Source: Bifidobacteriaceae bacterium
GTDB lineage: Bacteria; Actinomycetota; Actinomycetes; Actinomycetales; WQXJ01
NCBI GenBank assembly: GCA_031278675.1
Contig: JAITJY010000106.1
Span: 1-14,088 of the forward strand
DNA length: 14,088 nucleotides
Direction of reading: 5' to 3'
The notes beneath the pieces were generated by a model that was not told where the DNA came from, did not search any database, and worked only from the letters and a program-made list of their open reading frames with translations. Below are positions 6,301 to 11,754 of this stretch, piece by piece. A program made the translations under genes and the position numbers. How positions within the stretch are numbered: position 1 is the stretch's first letter; every line of letters starts with the position of its first letter.

Positions 6301-8379
6301 GTGGTGGACCCCTGGAAATGCACCGGCTGTCTGCAATGCGTCGACGTGTGCGGACCGGGCGCCCTCAGCGCCCAGGACCAAGACGCCGGCCTGGTAGAAC
6401 TCCTCGAAGCCCGCTTTGAGCGGCTGGCCGCCTTGCCTCCCTCACCGAAGCGGCTGATCGCGGGTGTCACTGAACCGGACGGCGATTTCAAACGCCTGTT
6501 GTTGGACCGCGACTACTACTATGCGATGGCCGGCGGCCACGGTGCCTGCCGCGGCTGCGGTGAGGTCACGGCGCTGCGGCTGATCCTGGCCCTGAGCCAC
6601 GCCTTAGGCGATTCGAAACGCGCCGACCACATCAAGGAACTAGAAGGCCTGATCGCCCAACTCGAGGCTGTTCCAACCGATGACCCGGACCGCAAAGCGC
6701 GGATCGCGGCCGCCGCACGCACCCTGGAACAGCGCCTCTACCTGTATGAAGGCGGCCCCACCGGCCGCGGGCCGGCCACCACGGTGATAGCGAACTCGAC
6801 CGGCTGTTCCTCGGTCTACGCCTCCACCATGCCGTCCAGCCCGTACAACGATCCGTGGGTCAACTCGTTGTTCCAGGACGCACAACCGCTGGCCACCGGC
6901 ATCTACGAGGGCCTGGTTTCCAAGGCGTTGCCGGAGGTCCGCGCCCTGCGCACCGCCCGCGCCGAACTGGACGGCACGTTCAGCCCAGCCACCGCCCGGG
7001 AACTGGCGACGCTGTCCTGGCGGAACTTCACGCCGGAAGAACTGGATCTGCTGCCTGCGGTGATGACGGTCTCTGGCGACGGCGCTGCCTTCGACATCGG
7101 CTTCGGGGCACTGTCGCGCGTGCTGGCAGGCGGGACACCCGTCAAGATGGTGGTGCTGAACACGGGCGCCTATTCCAACACCGGGGGCCAGGCTTCGACC
7201 GCCAGCTACACCGGGCAGGACGCTGACCTGGCACGTTTCGGCAAGGCTCACACCGGTAAGTCGGAGCACCGCAAGGAGTTGGGCCTGTTGGCCTCGTTCC
7301 ATCCGAAGGTGTTCGCTTGCGCCACTTCGACCGCGCTGTATGCGCATTTCCTCGCCACGACGCGCGCCATGTGGGCCTATCGGGATGGCGCCGCTTTGAT
7401 GGATGTTTACACGCCGTGCGGCACCGAGAACGGGTTCGCCGAGGATCTGTCCAACGCGCGGTCCCGCCTCGCGGTCGAGTCCCGCATGTCCCCGCTGTTT
7501 GTCCACGACCCGACCTGCGGCGAGACGCTGCCCGAACGCTTCAGTTTGGACGGCAACCCCGCCCCGGATCAGCTTTGGGCGACGACCACCTTGCAGTACA
7601 CCGACGAGGCGGGTCAACTCGCCTTGCTTGAGACCCCGCTGACCCCCGCAGAGTTCGCGTTGGGTGAGGTCAGGTTCGCGAAGCAGTTCCGCAAGCTGTC
7701 GGCGGACGATGCCGACCGGGCCGTCCCGATCGCCGAATACGTTGCGCTGGAGGCCGCCGGGCGCGCTGGGAAAGTTCCGTTCGTGTGGGCGACGGACAAG
7801 GCCCGCCGCCTGATCCAGGTGGCGTGTTCGGCTGCGATTGTGGCCCTCGTCGAGGACCGGGCGCACTATTGGCGGACCCTGCAATTCTTGGCTGGTGTGC
7901 CACAGGCCGCCGTCGATGCGGCCCACCGCACCGAGTTGAGCGAACTGGTCGCTCGCTATGAGGCGGCTGTTGAAGCGCGTGAAACGTCGCTTGATGAGTT
8001 GGCGGCCGCGATGGCGGACCTGGCCACATCATCTGCGGCGCCTACCTTGCCCAGTGCGTTCGCCGGGGGGTTTGGTGGCGGGGCGGCATCGTCCGCTGGA
8101 CCTGGCGCTGGTAGTGGCCCTGAGGCTGGCGCGCCTGGTGCGGCCGGTGACCAACCGATCTGGCTGGACCCGGCGGATGAACCCAAGTGCAACGACTGCG
8201 GCACCTGCTATCAGGAGTTGCCGCAACTCTTCGAGAAGACCACCATTGTGGTCGAGGGCGCCGCTCAGGTGGTCGGCCGGATGAAACCAGACGCGCTGGA
8301 CGGCTTCGAAGTGACGCCTGAACTGGCCAAACGGATTCAGCGCGTGAAAGCCAACTGTGATGCGGAGATCATCCGATGA
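3340..8379 (+). CDS. Single-chain 2-oxoacid (pyruvate):ferredoxin oxidoreductase with extra inserts and a fused C-terminal ferredoxin-like domain
   Basis: It would oxidatively decarboxylate a 2-oxoacid, probably pyruvate, to acyl-CoA and CO2 in the cytoplasm using thiamine diphosphate, passing electrons through Fe-S clusters. The 1679 residues run in PFOR order. First comes the alpha-type domain with GYPITPSTE (49-57) and the segment VANVMDGFATSH (191-202). The gamma-type domain (about 560-780) contains FHSVGGYGT. The two-cluster ferredoxin domain has C865/868/871/875 and C994/997/1000/1004. The TPP domain has GGHGACRGCGE (1065-1075), GDGAAFDIG (1246-1254) and NTGAYSNTGGQAS; its proximal cluster ligands would be C1070, C1073, C1156 and C1360. 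After a Gly/Ala-rich linker (about 1572-1605) an extra ferredoxin-like domain carries C1617, C1620, C1623 and C1673. Ordinary PFOR is about 1200 residues. The excess is mainly an insert of over 100 residues between the cluster motifs, about 55 between C1073 and C1156, and the C-terminus. Substrate-site sequence departs from NifJ (HDDIYA where NifJ-type enzymes have HSDVMA), so another 2-oxoacid is possible. The start is uncertain: ATG 3340 lacks a clear Shine-Dalgarno, and GTG 3385 in the same frame would give 1664 residues. Confidence 0.92.
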   Translation: MPANVATIERDETRTVTHSPAQYPGIPDVINGNGAVTHVMKHVCGGMIGYPITPSTEISETFEAARAEGQLNVWGVHPFFVEAEGEHSGQSGALGAALTGGNYISNASSSQGILYGLESHYVTVGKKVGGFVLQVAARVVSKHSLNVMAGHDDIYALLPSGYTVLFGSSPQEAADLAAIAYRTAALSLIPVANVMDGFATSHVMTEARLPEPDLLRTYLGDPKSRIACPTAAQEILFGAKGRLYQLNRYLDRHELDFDPADLTALRAHLASMAAIIEEDDDAQLAQETTVWVPEDLRGQWLRQWRGAYPKGTRQLVPALVDPDNPGMTGPVQNQPDFQSGAVDHRTHFASAVPALTRQAMAEYTALTGRTYTPVMAYQCEDAEHIMVGLGSITDDVRAVIPHLRANGIKAGVVSVKLLQPFPEAELVSALKGAKTVTVLERSDDTALTRLTTAALFHAAANASDPAQPYTGVPALTQLPRLTTAIFGLGGHDVQPRHLIAAFKAMADGSAGSLIYLGSQFFTDNPTKALAAIQDKLRAAYPETEPMALVTEPNPELLPPGSLRIRFHSVGGYGTVATGKLLTDILAGVLGLHSKSAPKYGSEKSGAATNYYITLSPEPVLLTNAELEDVDVVVSPDHQAFVHTNPLKGLVRGGTFMMQTDKEPLAVWAGLPAYARRTIRDKQIKFLVVDAFAVAKKHAPSPELETRMMGIAFIGAVIGHVDAVSQGAGSGVEAKVREQITKKFGRKGSAVVDGNLAVITDGSSSTIVVDYNDPAFAAAEALPRTASVRTAALSAAMCPAGTAPAAQGLFDPVYYEDLAARPFREGTIAEAPVLPGAGLFMPPASGAAKDKGTFRRTAPLFTPDACTACLECALACPDAAIPNQANELRDLIAAAVDTLQAPAPQLAQLHARLYDWAERARQLMRQDSALGSFPDAVRLAGEQLEDRIVNRHLDGIVQAVASFPVARTKPFFDSAEAEEPGTGTLWSAVVDPWKCTGCLQCVDVCGPGALSAQDQDAGLVELLEARFERLAALPPSPKRLIAGVTEPDGDFKRLLLDRDYYYAMAGGHGACRGCGEVTALRLILALSHALGDSKRADHIKELEGLIAQLEAVPTDDPDRKARIAAAARTLEQRLYLYEGGPTGRGPATTVIANSTGCSSVYASTMPSSPYNDPWVNSLFQDAQPLATGIYEGLVSKALPEVRALRTARAELDGTFSPATARELATLSWRNFTPEELDLLPAVMTVSGDGAAFDIGFGALSRVLAGGTPVKMVVLNTGAYSNTGGQASTASYTGQDADLARFGKAHTGKSEHRKELGLLASFHPKVFACATSTALYAHFLATTRAMWAYRDGAALMDVYTPCGTENGFAEDLSNARSRLAVESRMSPLFVHDPTCGETLPERFSLDGNPAPDQLWATTTLQYTDEAGQLALLETPLTPAEFALGEVRFAKQFRKLSADDADRAVPIAEYVALEAAGRAGKVPFVWATDKARRLIQVACSAAIVALVEDRAHYWRTLQFLAGVPQAAVDAAHRTELSELVARYEAAVEARETSLDELAAAMADLATSSAAPTLPSAFAGGFGGGAASSAGPGAGSGPEAGAPGAAGDQPIWLDPADEPKCNDCGTCYQELPQLFEKTTIVVEGAAQVVGRMKPDALDGFEVTPELAKRIQRVKANCDAEIIR
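3366..3380 (+). repeat. Three perfect tandem copies of ACGAG at the start of the oxidoreductase gene
   Basis: ACGAG is repeated at 3366-3370, 3371-3375 and 3376-3380, five bases before the alternative GTG start at 3385. If translation begins at ATG 3340 the repeat is coding (RDETR) and any copy change would shift the frame. If it begins at 3385 the repeat sits where a ribosome-binding site would be. Confidence 0.6.
8364..8368 (+). promoter_or_regulatory. Shine-Dalgarno of the Nfn-like fusion gene
   Basis: GGAGA lies 7 bases before ATG 8376, inside the last codons of the upstream gene. With the ATGA stop-start overlap it indicates coupled, probably near-equal synthesis of the two proteins. 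Confidence 0.75.
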
Positions 8380-11198
8380 GCGCACCGGTTGATCTGTGGA
8401 CGCAGGCGCGGTCCGCTCTGGATGCGAGTGCGGCCGCCGTTGAGCGGCTTGGTGCTGATCCGGCGATCGGTACGTTCAAGGCGCAACTCGGGCTGTTGGA
8501 ACGGCGGCTGGTGGCGCAGCCGCGTCTGTTCCGCTCCCTGTTTGTGACCGAGGGCTTAGCGGCTGTCGCCGCCGAATTCCAGGGTGAGGAACTGTCCCGC
8601 GATTTCACGTTGAAGCTGTGGGAATTGTTGGAGCGGGACAACGACACGTCGAAATTAGTGATGCGTTTCTTGTGGAACCTGCCGGTCGGCAAGAAACGGA
8701 TGTTTGTGCGGGCCCTGGAACGCTATCTGGTGGACCGTTATCCAATGTTCCAAAATCTCAGCCACGACTGGCCGGCCGGCAATGGCATTGGGCCGTATAT
8801 CCGGACGCCGCAGGCGCGGTCGGCGGATTTTGAACTGGTCAACCAGGGCTATTTGGGATATATGGCGGAGGGCTATACCCGGCGCGATATTGAGTTGTTG
8901 GTCTGGTTGGAGGCGATCCGGGATAAACAGTGCGCTGAGTCGCCGTGTGAACTCGGCAAGTTCTTGGAAGAAGCCGCCCCGAAACCGGTGGGCGGCTGCC
9001 CGGTACGCATCCACATTCCGCAAATGTTCGAGTTGATTGGGCAAGGCCGGTTCGATGAGGCTTTGGCCATGCTGGAGTCAGCTAATCCGTTGCCTAATGT
9101 GACAGGCCGGGTCTGCCCGCAAGAACTCCAATGCCAGGGTGTTTGCTTGCATAAACTACCCATGTCGATTGGGCAGGTCGAATGGTTCTTAGCGGAACGT
9201 GACAAGTTGGCTCACCCTGATGTGGCGGCGCGCTTCGCGGGCCGCCCTGACCCGTGGGTCTTGGCGGCACGCCCACCCGTCGCGGTGGTCGGCTCGGGGC
9301 CGTCTGGCCTGATCAGCGCCTATCTGTTGGCTGTGGCCGGGTTCCCTGTGACCGTGTTTGAGGCGTTCCATGAACTGGGTGGGGTGTTGCGTTATGGCAT
9401 CCCGGAGTTCCGGTTGCCGAACCGCTTGATAGACGATGTGGTCGAGAAGATTCGCTTGCTCGGGGGCCGGTTCGTGACGAACTTTGTGGTTGGTAAGACC
9501 GCCACGTTGGCGCAGCTTCAAGAAGCTGGGTTCGCCCGGATCTTTGTTGGCACCGGAGCCGGTTTGCCGCGGTTTATGGGCGTACCCGGTGAGCACCTGT
9601 TGGGGGTGATGTCTGCTAACGAGTTCTTGACGAGGGTGAACTTGATGGGGGCGCATTTGGATCACACTGAGACGCCTCTGCCGCAGGTGGCGGGGCGCCA
9701 CATCATGGTGATTGGTGGGGGGAATACCGCGATGGATGCGGCCCGCACAGCGCAGCGGCTCGGGGGGCGGGTGACCATCACGTACCGGCGCACCAAGTCT
9801 GAGATGCCGGCGCGGGTCGAGGAACTGGAGCACGCCTTGGAGGAAGGGATCGCTTTGGCGGAGCTGAGGGCGCCGCGCGAATTCATTGGCGACCCGGAGA
9901 CCGGTTTTGTGCGCTCGGCTGTGGTCGATGTGATGGAACTCGGCGCCCCTGACGAATCTGGGCGGCGCCGACCTCAGACCACTGGACAGACCCAGACGGT
10001 GCCAGTTGACTTGGCGATTATGGCGTTGGGTAACGCCGCTAATCCGATCATCAAGGATTCCGAGCCGCGCTTGTCCGTTTCGCGGTGGGGCACCATCAAT
10101 TTGCGCGGTGAGGAGACCAAGGAGACCACGGTCGCGGGGATTTATAGCGGTGGCGATGCCGCCCGGGGCGGTTCGACCGCGATCATGGCGGCCGGTGACG
10201 GCCAGGCCGCAGCCCGCGAAATCCTGGCCCACGAGGTGACTCAGACCCCTGGCGCATTCCGCGAGCAGGTTGACGCCGCCCTCGCTTACACCAAGGCGGC
10301 CGCTGATGCGCCCCTGATTGTGGCGAAGCGGGGTCTGACGCCAGGCATTGAGGAGTTCGAGATCCACTCCCCGGCGATCTCTGCGGCGGCCCAAGCGGGG
10401 CAGTTTGTCCGGGTCAACGTGGAGACCGACGGCGAGTTGATCCCCCTGACCCTGGCGGATTGGAATGAGGCCAAACGAACCGTCACCTTGGTGGTCCAAG
10501 AGGTTGGGACCACCTCACATGTGATGAACGCAATGAGTGCGGGAGATGCTTTGGGCGGTATTGCCGGGCCGCTGGGGCGGCCCTCTGAGCTGCACCATTA
10601 CGGACCCGACGAGACAGTGGTGTTCACCGCCGGTGGGCTCGGTCTGCCGCCCGTCTACCCGATCGCCCGGGAACATCTGCGGCTCGGTAACCACGTCACT
10701 CTGATCCTGGGTTTCCGCTCCGCCGAGTTGATGTTTTGGACTGGGCCTGGTGAGCGGGTTCCCGCCCTGCAGGAAGAGTTCGGTGACCAGCTAGCTGTGG
10801 TCTATGCCACGAACGATGGCTCATTCGGTGTCAAAGGCTTCGTCACAGCCCCACTTGAGGAGATGCTTGAGGCGGAACGCGCCGGGACGGCTCACCGGCG
10901 GATCGCTGAGGTGATCGCGATCGGGCCACCACTCATGATGCGGGCGGTCGCAGACGTCACCAGACCGTACGGCACCCCGACCGTGGCTTCGCTGAACTCG
11001 ATCATGGTGGATGCGACCGGCATGTGCGGTGCCTGTATGGTGCCCGTCAATCTGGACGGCAAACTGGTCCGTCAACATGCTTGTATCGACGGCCCCGAAA
11101 TTGACGCCCATTCGATCGACTGGGACAAGTTCTTGCCGCGCTTTAGGACCTTCCGTGACCAGGAGCAGGCCAGCCGCCAACGACACGGCCTAGCTTAG
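8376..11198 (+). CDS. Fused Nfn-like flavoprotein: NfnB/GltD-type half joined to an NfnA-type half, with a novel N-terminal domain
   Basis: Nfn (NADH-dependent reduced ferredoxin:NADP+ oxidoreductase) exchanges electrons among ferredoxin, NAD(H) and NADP(H); here its two subunits appear as one 940-residue chain. Residues 1-180 are a helix-rich domain I do not recognise. Residues 186-260 form the Fe-S region of GltD/NfnB proteins: C186, C191, C208 in GGCPVRIHIP, then GRVCPQELQCQGVC (C247, C253, C257) with Glu250, the position of the unusual glutamate cluster ligand described for NfnB. FAD binding follows at VVGSGPSG (304-311), a second nucleotide site at GGGNTAMDA (447-455), and the FAD-closing YSGGDAARGGST (590-601). 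Residues about 645-915 resemble NfnA/PyrK: GQFVRV (675-680), the TAGGLGLPP nucleotide loop (751-759) and a [2Fe-2S] site of D879, C884, C887 and C903. The first Cys motif is altered from the usual CxxCxxxxCxxxCP, with a 16-residue gap. The ATG overlaps the upstream stop, so the protein is very likely the redox partner of the oxidoreductase. The electron route is inference. Confidence 0.88.
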   Translation: MSAPVDLWTQARSALDASAAAVERLGADPAIGTFKAQLGLLERRLVAQPRLFRSLFVTEGLAAVAAEFQGEELSRDFTLKLWELLERDNDTSKLVMRFLWNLPVGKKRMFVRALERYLVDRYPMFQNLSHDWPAGNGIGPYIRTPQARSADFELVNQGYLGYMAEGYTRRDIELLVWLEAIRDKQCAESPCELGKFLEEAAPKPVGGCPVRIHIPQMFELIGQGRFDEALAMLESANPLPNVTGRVCPQELQCQGVCLHKLPMSIGQVEWFLAERDKLAHPDVAARFAGRPDPWVLAARPPVAVVGSGPSGLISAYLLAVAGFPVTVFEAFHELGGVLRYGIPEFRLPNRLIDDVVEKIRLLGGRFVTNFVVGKTATLAQLQEAGFARIFVGTGAGLPRFMGVPGEHLLGVMSANEFLTRVNLMGAHLDHTETPLPQVAGRHIMVIGGGNTAMDAARTAQRLGGRVTITYRRTKSEMPARVEELEHALEEGIALAELRAPREFIGDPETGFVRSAVVDVMELGAPDESGRRRPQTTGQTQTVPVDLAIMALGNAANPIIKDSEPRLSVSRWGTINLRGEETKETTVAGIYSGGDAARGGSTAIMAAGDGQAAAREILAHEVTQTPGAFREQVDAALAYTKAAADAPLIVAKRGLTPGIEEFEIHSPAISAAAQAGQFVRVNVETDGELIPLTLADWNEAKRTVTLVVQEVGTTSHVMNAMSAGDALGGIAGPLGRPSELHHYGPDETVVFTAGGLGLPPVYPIAREHLRLGNHVTLILGFRSAELMFWTGPGERVPALQEEFGDQLAVVYATNDGSFGVKGFVTAPLEEMLEAERAGTAHRRIAEVIAIGPPLMMRAVADVTRPYGTPTVASLNSIMVDATGMCGACMVPVNLDGKLVRQHACIDGPEIDAHSIDWDKFLPRFRTFRDQEQASRQRHGLA

Positions 11199-11342
11199 GC
11201 TTCCGGGCGCCGCCCCGGCGCTGTCCGCGCCGATTGAGATCAAGCCGCAGCCGATGCGTTCCATCCATGCTTCTTGGTCCGGGGTCGCGTGCAGCCGTGC
11301 CAGCGCCGACTTGTCGATCAGCCAGCCCGGGTGGGCGCTCAC
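11190..11342 (-). pseudogene. Truncated VapC-like PIN-domain toxin remnant
   Basis: A GTG overlapping the antitoxin stop (GTGA) opens a 50-residue frame beginning VSAHPGWLIDKSALARLHATP and continuing to about residue 37 (GLISI). This reads as the first strand and helices of an actinobacterial VapC ribonuclease; WLIDKSAL contains the first conserved PIN acidic residue, Asp10. The homology then stops, and GADSAGAAPGSLS ends at a TAG lying inside the last codons of the Nfn-like gene. Whole VapC proteins are about 130 residues with three or four acidic catalytic residues, so about two thirds of the domain is gone and no RNase activity is expected. The likely cause is a deletion that joined the broken toxin to the end of the redox operon. 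It lies outside the usual ORF length cut-offs. The call rests on remembered family sequence. Confidence 0.7.
11203..11221 (+). terminator. Possible weak terminator after the redox operon
   Basis: Five bases after the TAG of the Nfn-like gene the sequence can fold as CCGGG/CCCGG or, alternatively, GCGCC/GGCGC with a five-base loop. Stems are short and no T run follows. It sits within the toxin remnant, where the converging transcripts meet. Confidence 0.3.
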
Positions 11343-11560
11343 TCCCACGCTCCGCGCATGATCTCTGGATCATTCAGATCCTCGGTGATCTGCGCGAAAC
11401 GTTCCAGATCGGCCAGTGTCAACCGGCGAGGCGCCACATCGCGTTGCCCGGCGATCACCTGTCTCAAGAAATCGGACCGCGAAAGGCCGTGCCGTTCAGC
11501 CAGACGGTCAAGCCGCGCCACGTCCACCTCAGGAACGTTCCGAATCAGAATGTCAGTCAA
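11339..11560 (-). CDS. VapB-like antitoxin (ribbon-helix-helix type), intact
   Basis: The 73-residue protein MTDILIRNVPEVDVARLDR... has the short N-terminal beta strand (DILIRNVP) and two following helices (RLDRLAERHGL, SRSDFLRQVI) of a ribbon-helix-helix DNA-binding dimer. A C-terminal tail, DLERFAQITEDLNDPEIMRGAWE, is of the kind that wraps the VapC active site. Such antitoxins neutralise the toxin and repress their own operon. The start is taken as TTG 11560, preceded by GGGGGG at six bases; the ATG at 11635 would add 25 unconvincing residues (MTYACACLRGG...). Its toxin partner downstream is truncated, so this appears to be an orphan antitoxin that might still act as a repressor or neutralise a related toxin elsewhere. 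Confidence 0.82.
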   Translation of the reverse strand: MTDILIRNVPEVDVARLDRLAERHGLSRSDFLRQVIAGQRDVAPRRLTLADLERFAQITEDLNDPEIMRGAWE

Positions 11561-11566
11561 AACGGA

Positions 11567-11572
11567 CCCCCC
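11567..11572 (-). promoter_or_regulatory. Shine-Dalgarno-like G run that decides the antitoxin start
   Basis: GGGGGG on the minus strand is 6 bases upstream of TTG 11560. No ATG or GTG sits at a suitable distance, which supports TTG initiation at MTDILIRN. Confidence 0.55.
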
Positions 11573-11574
11573 GC

Positions 11575-11590
11575 TATCAGTCGATATCAG
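11575..11590 (+). promoter_or_regulatory. Direct repeat TATCAG-N4-TATCAG upstream of the antitoxin gene
   Basis: Two TATCAG hexamers at 11575-11580 and 11585-11590 are spaced 10 bases apart, one helical turn, and lie 15-30 bases upstream of the antitoxin start. Ribbon-helix-helix antitoxins typically bind short repeats at their own promoter, so this is a candidate autoregulatory operator. No convincing -35/-10 pair was found around it. Confidence 0.35.
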
Positions 11591-11717
11591 CCGACAGCCT
11601 ATCCCCCCACGCAGACACGCGCAAGCGTACGTCATGCTTCACCTAAAAGGTCCGAGAAGGGGTGTGCTTGCCTCAGTTGGGAATGTCCGCAGGCCACTGC
11701 CCGGCGCGGGCACGGTC

Positions 11718-11742
11718 GGAGCGTGGTTATTGACCACGCTCC
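11718..11742 (-). terminator. Perfect 10-bp hairpin after the suf/hydrolase operon
   Basis: GGAGCGTGGT and ACCACGCTCC are exact reverse complements around a five-base loop. In the direction of the minus-strand operon the hairpin begins 12 bases after the stop at 11755. There is no T tract, so it would be a hairpin-only terminator of the kind often proposed in actinobacteria, or an mRNA-stabilising stem. Confidence 0.6.
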
Positions 11743-11754
11743 TGGGCCCTAGCC

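Noticed and set aside
6640..7926. 428-codon open frame on the minus strand
   Set aside because: Opposite the TPP-binding domain of the oxidoreductase; no family features, Arg/Gly-rich shadow.
3340..8379. Possible frameshift or artificial fusion making the oxidoreductase unusually long
   Set aside because: The frame is continuous and every domain expected of PFOR appears in the usual order; the extra length is in inserts and the C-terminal domain rather than duplicated or out-of-frame sequence.
9189..10499. 436-codon open frame on the minus strand
   Set aside because: Opposite the flavin- and NAD(P)-binding part of the Nfn-like gene; Arg/His/Pro-rich shadow with no motifs.
11561..11635. ATG start for the antitoxin 25 codons upstream
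   Set aside because: The added residues do not resemble the family, and a TTG with a G-rich Shine-Dalgarno sits exactly at the conserved N-terminus.
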